DNA from: CADEED01 sp046733635
Lineage (GTDB): Bacteria > Pseudomonadota > Gammaproteobacteria > Steroidobacterales > Steroidobacteraceae
NCBI GenBank assembly: GCA_046733635.1
Contig: JBKPPO010000159.1
Span: 1-7,769, forward strand
DNA length: 7,769 bases
Direction of reading: 5' to 3'
The translations under genes and the position numbers were made by a program. Positions 1 through 5,744 of this stretch are shown here, piece by piece. The notes under the pieces are model-generated. The model worked only from the letters and a program-made list of their open reading frames with translations. It searched no databases and was not told the DNA's origin. Position 1 is the stretch's first letter; each line of letters begins with the position of its first letter.

Positions 1-1
1 G

Positions 2-124
2 ATGCAAATCGTGGATGCCAATCAGGTGGGCGGCTTGCTGGCGACGGTGGGCGTGGCCGGGGTCGTGTACCTCATCCCGAACGCGAAGATGTTGCTCGCG
101 CTCAAGAACGGACGGTGGGACTAG
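2..124 (+). CDS. C-terminal end of an unidentified, probably membrane-associated protein (5' end outside the window)
   Basis: Forty codons are open from the window edge to a TAG at 122-124. Nearly all third positions are G or C, which matches the real genes nearby and argues that this frame is coding. The visible peptide has a hydrophobic stretch at about residues 9-26 (VGGLLATVGVAGVVYLIP), then a short amphipathic tail ending in KNGRWD. This looks like a last transmembrane helix with a short polar tail. An ATG lies at 2-4, so a free-standing 40-residue protein cannot be excluded. Because it sits at the very edge with no visible ribosome binding site, I read it as the 3' end of a longer gene. 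I do not recognise the family. A small hairpin follows the stop at 140-157. Confidence 0.55.
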   Translation: MQIVDANQVGGLLATVGVAGVVYLIPNAKMLLALKNGRWD

Positions 125-139
125 CGACTTTCGCAGACG

Positions 140-157
140 CGACGCTGGCCGGCGTCG
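140..157 (+). other. Small inverted repeat downstream of the first gene
   Basis: CGACGC (140-145) and GCGTCG (152-157) are perfect reverse complements around a six-base loop, 16 bases after the stop codon of the preceding gene. The position suits a transcript end or a 3'-protecting hairpin. No run of T follows on either strand, so it is not a canonical intrinsic terminator. In GC-rich DNA a 6-bp stem can also arise by chance. Confidence 0.3.
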
Positions 158-187
158 TCAATACCATCGCGATGCCCACTGTTTACA

Positions 188-216
188 TAAACAGCCGCGC
201 TAACTACGCATATATA
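188..216 (+). promoter_or_regulatory. Possible sigma70-type promoter in an AT-rich patch before the 290-residue protein gene
   Basis: The segment 181-220 is strikingly AT-rich for this window and contains an alternating run, ATATATATA, at 210-218. TAAACA (188-193, four of six matches to TTGACA) lies 17 bases before TATATA (211-216, five of six matches to TATAAT). An overlapping TTTACA at 182-187 is a better -35 match, but it is not well spaced from a good -10. The expected transcript start would be near 223, giving a leader of about 45 bases before the ATG at 267. This is a motif match only. Confidence 0.35.
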
Positions 217-266
217 TAGAGAGCGACGGCACGCCGCCGCGTGCCCGAAGGCGTACTCTGCGGCGC

Positions 267-1139
267 ATGGCGCAAACACCCATACCCGGCGAGCAGCCCG
301 GCCAACTGGAAACCCTGCTCGAACGCTGGCAAACCAGCCTGGATCTCCACGCGAAGTACGCGGCGCTGGACGAAGCCCGCTACTGGCACGTGCAGCCCTG
401 GCCCAAACACGAACGTCCCCAGCGCTGGATCATCCAGCTCGCGCGAAAGAGGATCCTCGCACTCAAACGGATCGTGCAGCAGCGGCAGGCGGAGGGTGAT
501 CGCGCGTTCGTCGAAGGCATCGAAATCATGAGTTTCCTCGCGACGCTGGTCGGACTGACTTCCGTGGACCGCTTCATCCCGCTGGCCACGCATGAGACCG
601 AACGGCGCGACGTGCTGACGGCGAAGCCCGAACAACTCGCGGCGCTCGCCGCGCGCACCGCGAACGACACGTCCCGTTCCCGACCGCCGCCGGCTGCCAA
701 GGACAAGGATTCCATCTCGCGTACCGCGGAGAACCGCCGCGCCGTGGAAGTTTCGGCCTCGAGGACCGGCGAACACAAACGCACAGCCGAGACCACGCGG
801 CAGATGCCCGTGCTGCCGAACTCGAAGGTGTATCGCATGCTGGCGGCGCAACGCGCGGGCGTGCCGGTCAAGGAGAGCGAACCGCAGCCCACGCCCAAGC
901 GCCGGGATCCCGCCCGCCCCGCCACCATCAAGCCCAGGAAGGCGCCTTCGACCATCACCCAGCCCGAACACGTCGTGATCGCCGACGCGGTTCGTTTGTT
1001 AGGTTGGGGAAAGCAATGGCATGAGCTGGCCGACATGATCTCGCGGCTCGCGGAGAGGCCGGCCCCCTCGGAAATCCGCCGTATCCTGCGCACCTACAGG
1101 GACCAGATCGACGCCGTGGCGTCGCGGCGCAAGGAATGA
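267..1139 (+). CDS. Uncharacterised basic protein, 290 residues, with a disordered central linker
   Basis: I do not recognise this protein. Residues 1-107 look folded and helical, with an aromatic/basic block around YWHVQPWPKHERPQRW (39-54) and a later hydrophobic stretch MSFLATLVGLTSVDRFIPLA (88-107). Residues about 108-232 are low complexity, rich in Arg, Lys, Pro, Ser, Thr and Ala, and probably disordered. They include two imperfect 14-residue units starting SRTAE and SRTGE (151-178). Residues 234-286 again look helical (IADAVRLLGWGKQWHELADMI), followed by a basic tail. There is no signal peptide or clear membrane helix, so a cytosolic location is likely. High GC3 supports this frame over the long antisense frames. 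The ATG at 267 is the first good start. Its ribosome site is weak: GAAGG at 247-251 is too far upstream, at 15 bases. The gene ends 92 bases before the transporter operon, so a shared function is not implied. The basic linker would allow nucleic-acid or partner binding, but that is speculation. Confidence 0.8.
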   Translation: MAQTPIPGEQPGQLETLLERWQTSLDLHAKYAALDEARYWHVQPWPKHERPQRWIIQLARKRILALKRIVQQRQAEGDRAFVEGIEIMSFLATLVGLTSVDRFIPLATHETERRDVLTAKPEQLAALAARTANDTSRSRPPPAAKDKDSISRTAENRRAVEVSASRTGEHKRTAETTRQMPVLPNSKVYRMLAAQRAGVPVKESEPQPTPKRRDPARPATIKPRKAPSTITQPEHVVIADAVRLLGWGKQWHELADMISRLAERPAPSEIRRILRTYRDQIDAVASRRKE

Positions 1140-1186
1140 TCGTCGCCGATGCCTGACAGCGGTTGATCGCGGCGTGCGGGTTGCGC

Positions 1187-1207
1187 AAAAATCCGGAACC
1201 ATTCCGG
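1187..1207 (-). terminator. Terminator-like hairpin with a T5 tract, oriented to the minus strand
   Basis: CCGGAA (1193-1198) and TTCCGG (1202-1207) form a perfect 6-bp stem with a three-base loop. On the minus strand the stem is followed by A and then TTTTT (complement of 1187-1191), the layout of a short intrinsic terminator. Read on the plus strand it has no following T tract. It would therefore stop minus-strand transcription entering the spacer from the right, although no minus-strand gene ends here. The stem is short, so it may be weak. Alternatively it could be a palindromic protein-binding site 25 bases before the ABC ATPase start. Confidence 0.35.
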
Positions 1208-1231
1208 GGCATCCCGATCTCATCAGGCGCC

Positions 1232-1942
1232 ATGATCAAGACGCAGAATCTCATCAAGAACTATGACGGCCTGCTGGCTGTCGATGATCTCTCCTTCTCG
1301 GTGGAGCCGGGCGAAGTGCTCGGATTCCTCGGCCCCAACGGCGCCGGCAAGTCCACCACCATGCGGATGCTCGCGGGCTTCATCACGCCCACCAGCGGCT
1401 CGGCCAGCATCTGCGGACACGACGTGGTGCAGGATCCGATCGCCGCGAAGTCGCAGCTCGGCTATCTACCGGAGGGCGCGCCGCATTACGGCGAGATGAC
1501 GGTGGGCAGCTTCCTCGAGTTCATCGCGGACCTGCGCGGCCTCGACGGCGCGCATCGCAGGACGCGCCTGGATTACGTGCTCGCGCGGCTGCAGCTCGAG
1601 CCGGTGATCGCGCAGACCATCGAGACCTTGTCCAAGGGATTCAAACGCCGCGTCGGCCTGGCCCAAGCCATCGTGCACGACCCCAAGGTGCTCATCCTCG
1701 ACGAGCCCACGGACGGCCTGGATCCCATGCAGAAGCACGAAGTGCGCACCTTGATCGGCGAGATCGCGAAGGAGAAGACCATCGTCATCTCCACCCACAT
1801 CCTCGAGGAGGTGGACGCGGTATGCACACGCGCCATCATCATCGCACGCGGCAAACTCGTCGCCGATGGCACGCCCTCGGAGCTCAAGTCGCGTGCGCCT
1901 TCGGGCCGCCTCGACGACGTGTTCCGCGACGTCGCCGCCTGA
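1232..1942 (+). CDS. GldA-like ABC transporter ATP-binding protein
   Basis: This is the cytoplasmic ATPase of an ABC-2 transporter, 236 residues, a normal length for a single nucleotide-binding domain. In order it shows Walker A GPNGAGKST (34-42), a Q-loop region GYLPE (77-81) with Pro-Glu where many ABC proteins have Gln, the signature LSKGF (133-137) in place of LSGGQ, Walker B LILDEP (154-159), the D-loop GLDP (162-165) and the switch His189 in STH. The GYLPE and LSKGF variants are typical of the GldA/ABC-2 branch, so the protein should be active. The ATG at 1232 gives the usual MIKxxNLxKxY beginning and has AGG four bases upstream. An upstream in-frame TTG at 1163 would add 23 residues foreign to the family and is rejected. 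It is the first gene of a four-gene set and should energise the permease that starts 28 bases after its stop. The substrate cannot be told from the ATPase. Confidence 0.93.
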   Translation: MIKTQNLIKNYDGLLAVDDLSFSVEPGEVLGFLGPNGAGKSTTMRMLAGFITPTSGSASICGHDVVQDPIAAKSQLGYLPEGAPHYGEMTVGSFLEFIADLRGLDGAHRRTRLDYVLARLQLEPVIAQTIETLSKGFKRRVGLAQAIVHDPKVLILDEPTDGLDPMQKHEVRTLIGEIAKEKTIVISTHILEEVDAVCTRAIIIARGKLVADGTPSELKSRAPSGRLDDVFRDVAA

Positions 1943-1959
1943 TCCCCCCGCTTTCGTCC

Positions 1960-1964
1960 AGGAG
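1960..1964 (+). promoter_or_regulatory. Strong ribosome binding site that fixes the TTG start of the permease
   Basis: AGGAG lies six bases before the TTG at 1971. It decides the start of the permease: no in-frame ATG or GTG lies near it, and the first downstream ATG falls inside the first membrane helix. Confidence 0.7.
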
Positions 1965-1970
1965 ACTGCC

Positions 1971-2705
1971 TTGAAGCCCGTCGTTCACATCCTGCGCCGC
2001 GAGCTCGCGAGTTATTTCGCGACGCCCATCGCGTACGTGGTGCTCGTCATCTTCCTGCTCATGACCAACCTGCTCGCGTTCTCGTTCGGCGCGCTGTTCG
2101 AGCGTGGGCAGGCAGATCTCACCCCGTTCTTCACTTTCATTCCCTGGCTGTATCTGTTCCTGATCCCGGCCGTATCCATGCGCCTCTGGGCCGAGGAACG
2201 CCGCAGCGGGAGCATCGAACTCCTGCTCACGCAGCCCGTCACGTTGTGGCAGGCCGTACTGGGCAAGTTCTTCGCGGCGTGGATCTTCGTGGGTCTCGCG
2301 CTCTTCCTCACGTTCCCGATCTGGATCACCGTCAACTATCTGGGCAATCCCGATAACGGCGCCATCCTCGCGGCCTATCTGGGCAGCTTCTTCGTGGCGG
2401 CGGGATTCCTGGCCGTGGGCTCGTTCACGTCCAGCCTCACCAAGAACCAGCTCGTCGCGTTCCTGATCGCCGTCATGGTGTGCATGTTGTTCCTGCTCGC
2501 CGGGTTCACCGCGGTGACGGACTGGTTCCAGAGCTGGGCGCCGGCCTGGCTCGTCGCGGGCATTGCCTCGCTCTCCTTCCTCGCGCACTTCGAAAACATC
2601 ATGAAGGGCGTGCTGGACCTGCGTGACGTCCTCTATTACACGCTGGTCACCCTCTTCTTCCTGCTCGCGAGCACCGTCGTGCTCGAATCGCGCAAGTCCA
2701 AGTGA
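1971..2705 (+). CDS. GldF-like ABC-2 type transporter permease
   Basis: This is an integral inner-membrane permease of 244 residues with about six hydrophobic helices, near residues 20-42, 53-70, 98-122, 132-153, 160-182 and 219-238. After the second helix comes the cytoplasmic motif RLWAEERRSGSIELLLTQPVT (71-91), a hallmark of ABC-2/GldF permeases and probably the coupling region that contacts the ATPase. The segment HFENIMKGVLDLRDVLYY (206-223), before the last helix, is also characteristic of this family. The start is TTG with AGGAG six bases upstream. Longer upstream readings would run into the end of the ATPase gene and add residues unlike the family. With one permease gene in the cluster, a homodimer paired with two ATPase subunits is expected. 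The auxiliary subunit gene follows after 10 bases, implying one transcript. The transported substrate is unknown. Confidence 0.9.
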   Translation: MKPVVHILRRELASYFATPIAYVVLVIFLLMTNLLAFSFGALFERGQADLTPFFTFIPWLYLFLIPAVSMRLWAEERRSGSIELLLTQPVTLWQAVLGKFFAAWIFVGLALFLTFPIWITVNYLGNPDNGAILAAYLGSFFVAAGFLAVGSFTSSLTKNQLVAFLIAVMVCMLFLLAGFTAVTDWFQSWAPAWLVAGIASLSFLAHFENIMKGVLDLRDVLYYTLVTLFFLLASTVVLESRKSK

Positions 2706-2715
2706 CGGAACTACG

Positions 2716-4608
2716 ATGCTGAAGAAATCCACTCTCGGTGCCGGTGGCCTCGCGCTCGTCGGCCTTGCGTTCATCGGCTTGATGCTGCTCGCCAATCTAT
2801 TCCTGCGCGCGCAGGTCGATCTCACGCACGACGATCTCTACACCATCTCCGAAGGCACGGAACGCATCGTGCGCGCGCCCAAGGAGCCGGTGAACCTGTA
2901 TTTCTTCTTCTCGGAGAAGAGCGCCACGCCGATCCCGCCGCTGCGCAATCACGGCGTGCGCGTGCGTGAACTCCTCGAGGCGCTGGTGGCGCGCTCCAAC
3001 GGCAAACTCACGCTCAAGGTCGTGGATCCCGAGCCGTTCTCGGAGGAAGAAGATCGGGCCACCGAGTTCGGCATCAACGCCATGCCGCTCAACACCGCGG
3101 GCGACAGGCTCTATCTCGGCCTCGCCGGCACCAACTCCGTCGGCGACAAGGAGGCCATCGGTTTCCTCGATCCCAAGCGCGAGGAACTGCTGGAATACGA
3201 CGTCGCGCAGATGGTCTACAAGCTGTCCGTCGACAAGAAGCCGGTGGTGGGCTGGATCTCTTCGCTCAACATGCAGGGCGAGTTCAACATGCAGACCGGG
3301 CGACCCTCACCGCCCTGGGCCGTCTACCAGCAGATCGAGCAGCTCTACACGCTGCGCAGTCTCGAACCCACGCTCACGAGCGTGCCTGACGACATCGACG
3401 TGCTCGTGCTGGTCCATCCGAAGAACCTGCAGCCGGCGGCCTTGTACGCGATCGACCAGTTCGCGCTGCGCGGCGGCCACGTGCTGGTGTTCGTCGATCC
3501 CAATGCCCAACAGGACCCGGCAGCGGCGCCGGATCCCAACAACCCGATGGCGCAGCTCGGCGCGGACAGCTCGTCGAACCTCGCGCCGCTGCTTGCGGCC
3601 TGGGGCATCGACTACAAGCCCGGCGAAGTGGTCGCGGATCTGCAGCGAGGTCTCAACGTCTCGATGCGCGAGAACGATCCGCCCTCGCAGCACATCGCCA
3701 TCCTGGGCCTCGACAACAGCGCGATGTCCAAGGACGTGATCACGGGCCAGCTCGACAGCGTGAACGTCGCCACGGCCGGTAGTTTGAAGGCCGTGGAAGG
3801 CAGCAAGCTCACCTTCGAACCGTTGATCAAGACGAGCAGCCAGGCGGGAGTATTGCCCGCGCAGAAGCTCGTGATGCTCCAGGATCCCGCGGTGCTCAAG
3901 GACGGCTTCAAGCCCACCGGAGAACTCGTGATCGCCGCGCGCGCCACGGGCAACGCCACTTCCGCATTCCCCGAAGGTCCGCCCGCGGGCGCGACGGCTG
4001 CGCCGAATGCGCTCAAGGAGTCCGCCAAGCCGCTCAACGTGGTCGTGATCGCCGACACCGACCTGCTCTCCGATTTCATGTGGGTGAACACGAGCAACTT
4101 CTTCGGCCAGACCGTGATCCAGCCGTTCGCCAACAACGGCGAGCTGGTGTGGAACTCGCTCGACAATCTCGGCGGCAGCAATGACCTGATCAGCATCCGC
4201 GCGCGCGCCGCGTACTCGCGGCCCTTCGATCGCGTCGAAGCCCTGCGCCGCGACGCCGATGCGCGCTTCCGCTCCACCGAGCAGCAGCTCGAGCAGGAAC
4301 TGCAGCAGACCGAGGAAGCGCTCAGCAAGATGCAGAGCGCGCAACCCGGGAACGGCGATCCCATCCTTTCGCCCGACATGGCGCGCCAGCTCGAAAGCTT
4401 CCAGCAGAAGAAGCTCTCCATCCGCAAGGAACTGCGCGCGGTCAAAGCCGGGCTGGAGCGTGACATCAAGGCGTTGGGCTTCCGCATGAAGCTCATCAAC
4501 GTGCTGTTGATGCCGACCATCATCATCGCGATAGGCCTGTTCGTCGCGGTGTGGCGCAAGAAGCGCCGCCACGCCATCGCCATGCTCCGCAAAGGGAGCG
4601 CGGCATGA
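2716..4608 (+). CDS. GldG-family ABC transporter auxiliary protein
   Basis: This 630-residue protein is bitopic at both ends. Helix 1 lies at about residues 8-30 and a second at about 597-613, followed by the basic cytoplasmic tail RKKRRHAIAM. The region between should lie in the periplasm. After helix 1 comes DLTHDDLYTISEGT (35-48), a GldG-type hallmark, then a domain of the ABC-type uncharacterised transport family (PF09822-like). This includes HPKNLQPAALYAIDQFALRGG (234-254) and VFVDP (258-262), with a later conserved VVVIADTDLLSD (442-453). Residues about 506-590 are Glu/Gln/Arg-rich and predict a coiled coil, broken by a Pro/Gly stretch near 544-553. The ATG at 2716 follows the permease stop by 10 bases with a weak GGA site. 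An upstream in-frame reading inside the permease gene would prepend residues without family character. It probably forms the extracytoplasmic stalk of the transporter. The family is clear but its molecular job is not. Confidence 0.9.
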   Translation: MLKKSTLGAGGLALVGLAFIGLMLLANLFLRAQVDLTHDDLYTISEGTERIVRAPKEPVNLYFFFSEKSATPIPPLRNHGVRVRELLEALVARSNGKLTLKVVDPEPFSEEEDRATEFGINAMPLNTAGDRLYLGLAGTNSVGDKEAIGFLDPKREELLEYDVAQMVYKLSVDKKPVVGWISSLNMQGEFNMQTGRPSPPWAVYQQIEQLYTLRSLEPTLTSVPDDIDVLVLVHPKNLQPAALYAIDQFALRGGHVLVFVDPNAQQDPAAAPDPNNPMAQLGADSSSNLAPLLAAWGIDYKPGEVVADLQRGLNVSMRENDPPSQHIAILGLDNSAMSKDVITGQLDSVNVATAGSLKAVEGSKLTFEPLIKTSSQAGVLPAQKLVMLQDPAVLKDGFKPTGELVIAARATGNATSAFPEGPPAGATAAPNALKESAKPLNVVVIADTDLLSDFMWVNTSNFFGQTVIQPFANNGELVWNSLDNLGGSNDLISIRARAAYSRPFDRVEALRRDADARFRSTEQQLEQELQQTEEALSKMQSAQPGNGDPILSPDMARQLESFQQKKLSIRKELRAVKAGLERDIKALGFRMKLINVLLMPTIIIAIGLFVAVWRKKRRHAIAMLRKGSAA

Positions 4609-5702
4609 ACCAGAAGAAGCTCCTGTTCCTGGGCGGCGCGTCCGCCGTGCTGCTCGCGGCCGGCGTGTTCTTCTCGATGCATCGCGCGAACCAGCGCTCG
4701 GATCTCGGCGGCCAGCCCGTGTTCGCCGATCTGCGCGACTCCCTGGGTGAGGTCGACGAGCTCCGACTCAGCAAGGGCGATGGCAGCGTCACCACGCTTC
4801 GGCGTGGTGAGGCGGGCTGGATCGTGGTCGAACGGAATTTTCCGGCCGACAATTCGCGTGTGCGGGACCTCGCTCTCGGCCTCGCCAATCTGCGTGTCGT
4901 CGAGGCCAAGACTTCCGACGAGGCCAACTATGCTCGCCTCGGCGTGGAAACTCCGGACTCGCCCACGGCCACGAGCACACTCGCGGAAGTGAAGGCCGGC
5001 GAAAAATCCTGGTCGCTGATCGTCGGCAAGGGCGCCGACAACCGCGGCGTGTACGTGCGCAAGCCCACTGAGAAAACCAGCGTGCTGGCGGAACCGCTGC
5101 TCACTGCGGACCCGGATCAGAAACGCTGGATCGATCGCCTGCTCGTGGATCTGCGAGGCGATGCCGTACGGGATGTGACCGTGAAAACCGGCAAGTCAGC
5201 CGCCTGGCAGGTGACGCGCGCCAAACAAGGTGAGAGCGAGCTCACGCTGTCGCCCATACCCAAGGGGCGCGCCGCGGCAAGCAGCATGATCCTCAACGGG
5301 CAGATGGAAGCGCTCTCGGCATTCAATTTCGACGACGTGCGCGCGCTGCCCTCGCCGGCGCCCGCGTATCCGGATACCGCAACCTTCCGCACCTTCGACG
5401 GCCAGGTCATCGAGATCCAGGGCCGTCGCGACGGCGACAAGGCCTGCATCACACTGAAGGCGCAACGCGATGCATCGTTGGCGACGCCGCCCGCGGCGCT
5501 GGCCGCGCCGGCCACGAGTGCGGGCGCCGAATCACAGGCTGAACCCGGTGCGCCTGTCGCGGCGGCGCCCGCCGCTGCCGCATCGAAGGACAATACCAGC
5601 GAGCGTCTGGCTACCCGCGTTCAGGGGGTGGAGTTCGAGATCCCGTCGTATAAATACGAGGGCATCTTCAAGCCGATCGACGAGTTGCTGGAGAAGAAGT
5701 AG
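4605..5702 (+). CDS. DUF4340 domain-containing membrane-anchored protein
   Basis: This 365-residue protein has one N-terminal hydrophobic helix (about residues 5-23) after a short basic start, MNQKK, consistent with an uncleaved signal anchor and a periplasmic body. Features typical of DUF4340 include GEAGWIVVERNFPADNSRVRDL (68-89), a strand-rich repeat-like core, NYARLGVETP (108-117) and GADNRGVYVRK (143-153). A region of Ala/Pro low complexity (about 289-327) separates this from a C-terminal block, GVEFEIPSYKYEGIFKPIDELL (341-362). The ATG at 4605 overlaps the GldG stop as ATGA and has GGGAG six bases upstream, so translational coupling is likely. DUF4340 genes commonly follow gldA/F/G-type genes in Proteobacteria, so it is probably an extra periplasmic component of the same transporter. 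That role is inferred from position. No catalytic motif is visible. It is the last gene of the operon, 25 bases from the convergent lptG stop. Confidence 0.88.
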   Translation: MNQKKLLFLGGASAVLLAAGVFFSMHRANQRSDLGGQPVFADLRDSLGEVDELRLSKGDGSVTTLRRGEAGWIVVERNFPADNSRVRDLALGLANLRVVEAKTSDEANYARLGVETPDSPTATSTLAEVKAGEKSWSLIVGKGADNRGVYVRKPTEKTSVLAEPLLTADPDQKRWIDRLLVDLRGDAVRDVTVKTGKSAAWQVTRAKQGESELTLSPIPKGRAAASSMILNGQMEALSAFNFDDVRALPSPAPAYPDTATFRTFDGQVIEIQGRRDGDKACITLKAQRDASLATPPAALAAPATSAGAESQAEPGAPVAAAPAAAASKDNTSERLATRVQGVEFEIPSYKYEGIFKPIDELLEKK

Positions 5703-5714
5703 TTCGATCCGGTC

Positions 5715-5744
5715 TGGCGCGCGGGCGTCAACGCGTTCGCGCCA
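5715..5744. other. Inverted repeat across the convergent junction and the lptG stop codon
   Basis: TGGCGCG (5715-5721) and CGCGCCA (5738-5744) are perfect 7-base arms. Inside them GCG/CGC (5725-5727 and 5732-5734) can pair around TCAA. The structure lies 12 bases after the DUF4340 stop and covers the TGA of lptG (5728-5730). It could act as a shared hairpin at both transcript ends, but neither strand has a T tract after it, so an intrinsic terminator is not demonstrated. Confidence 0.3.

Noticed and set aside
15..203. A 62-codon plus-strand open frame overlapping the first partial gene.
   Set aside because: It overlaps the coding-like frame at 2-124 and gives an Arg/Trp/Cys-rich peptide typical of a shifted frame.
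204..1093. Two long minus-strand open frames opposite the 290-residue protein gene (204-971 and 380-1093).
   Set aside because: Long antisense frames are expected in GC-rich coding DNA. Their peptides are low complexity and match no family, and the plus frame has the coding-like third-position GC pattern.
1163..1192. Possible promoter TTGATC-18-AAAAAT before the transporter operon.
   Set aside because: Each box has only four of six matches with a long spacer, and the A run is better explained by the flanking inverted repeat. It is too weak to annotate.
1163..1231. Upstream TTG start extending the ABC ATPase by 23 residues.
   Set aside because: The added residues do not resemble the family, and the ATG at 1232 gives the standard MIKxxNLxKxY beginning with AGG just upstream.
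1884..2825. A 313-codon minus-strand open frame across the permease and the start of gldG.
   Set aside because: It is antisense to a clear membrane permease. Its peptide is dominated by Arg, Glu, Gln, Asp and His, the mirror of hydrophobic codons, with no recognisable domain.
3307..4682. Two long minus-strand open frames (421 and 356 codons) opposite gldG.
   Set aside because: They lie opposite a well-supported GldG-family gene and look like composition artefacts, with no family character and no operon logic.
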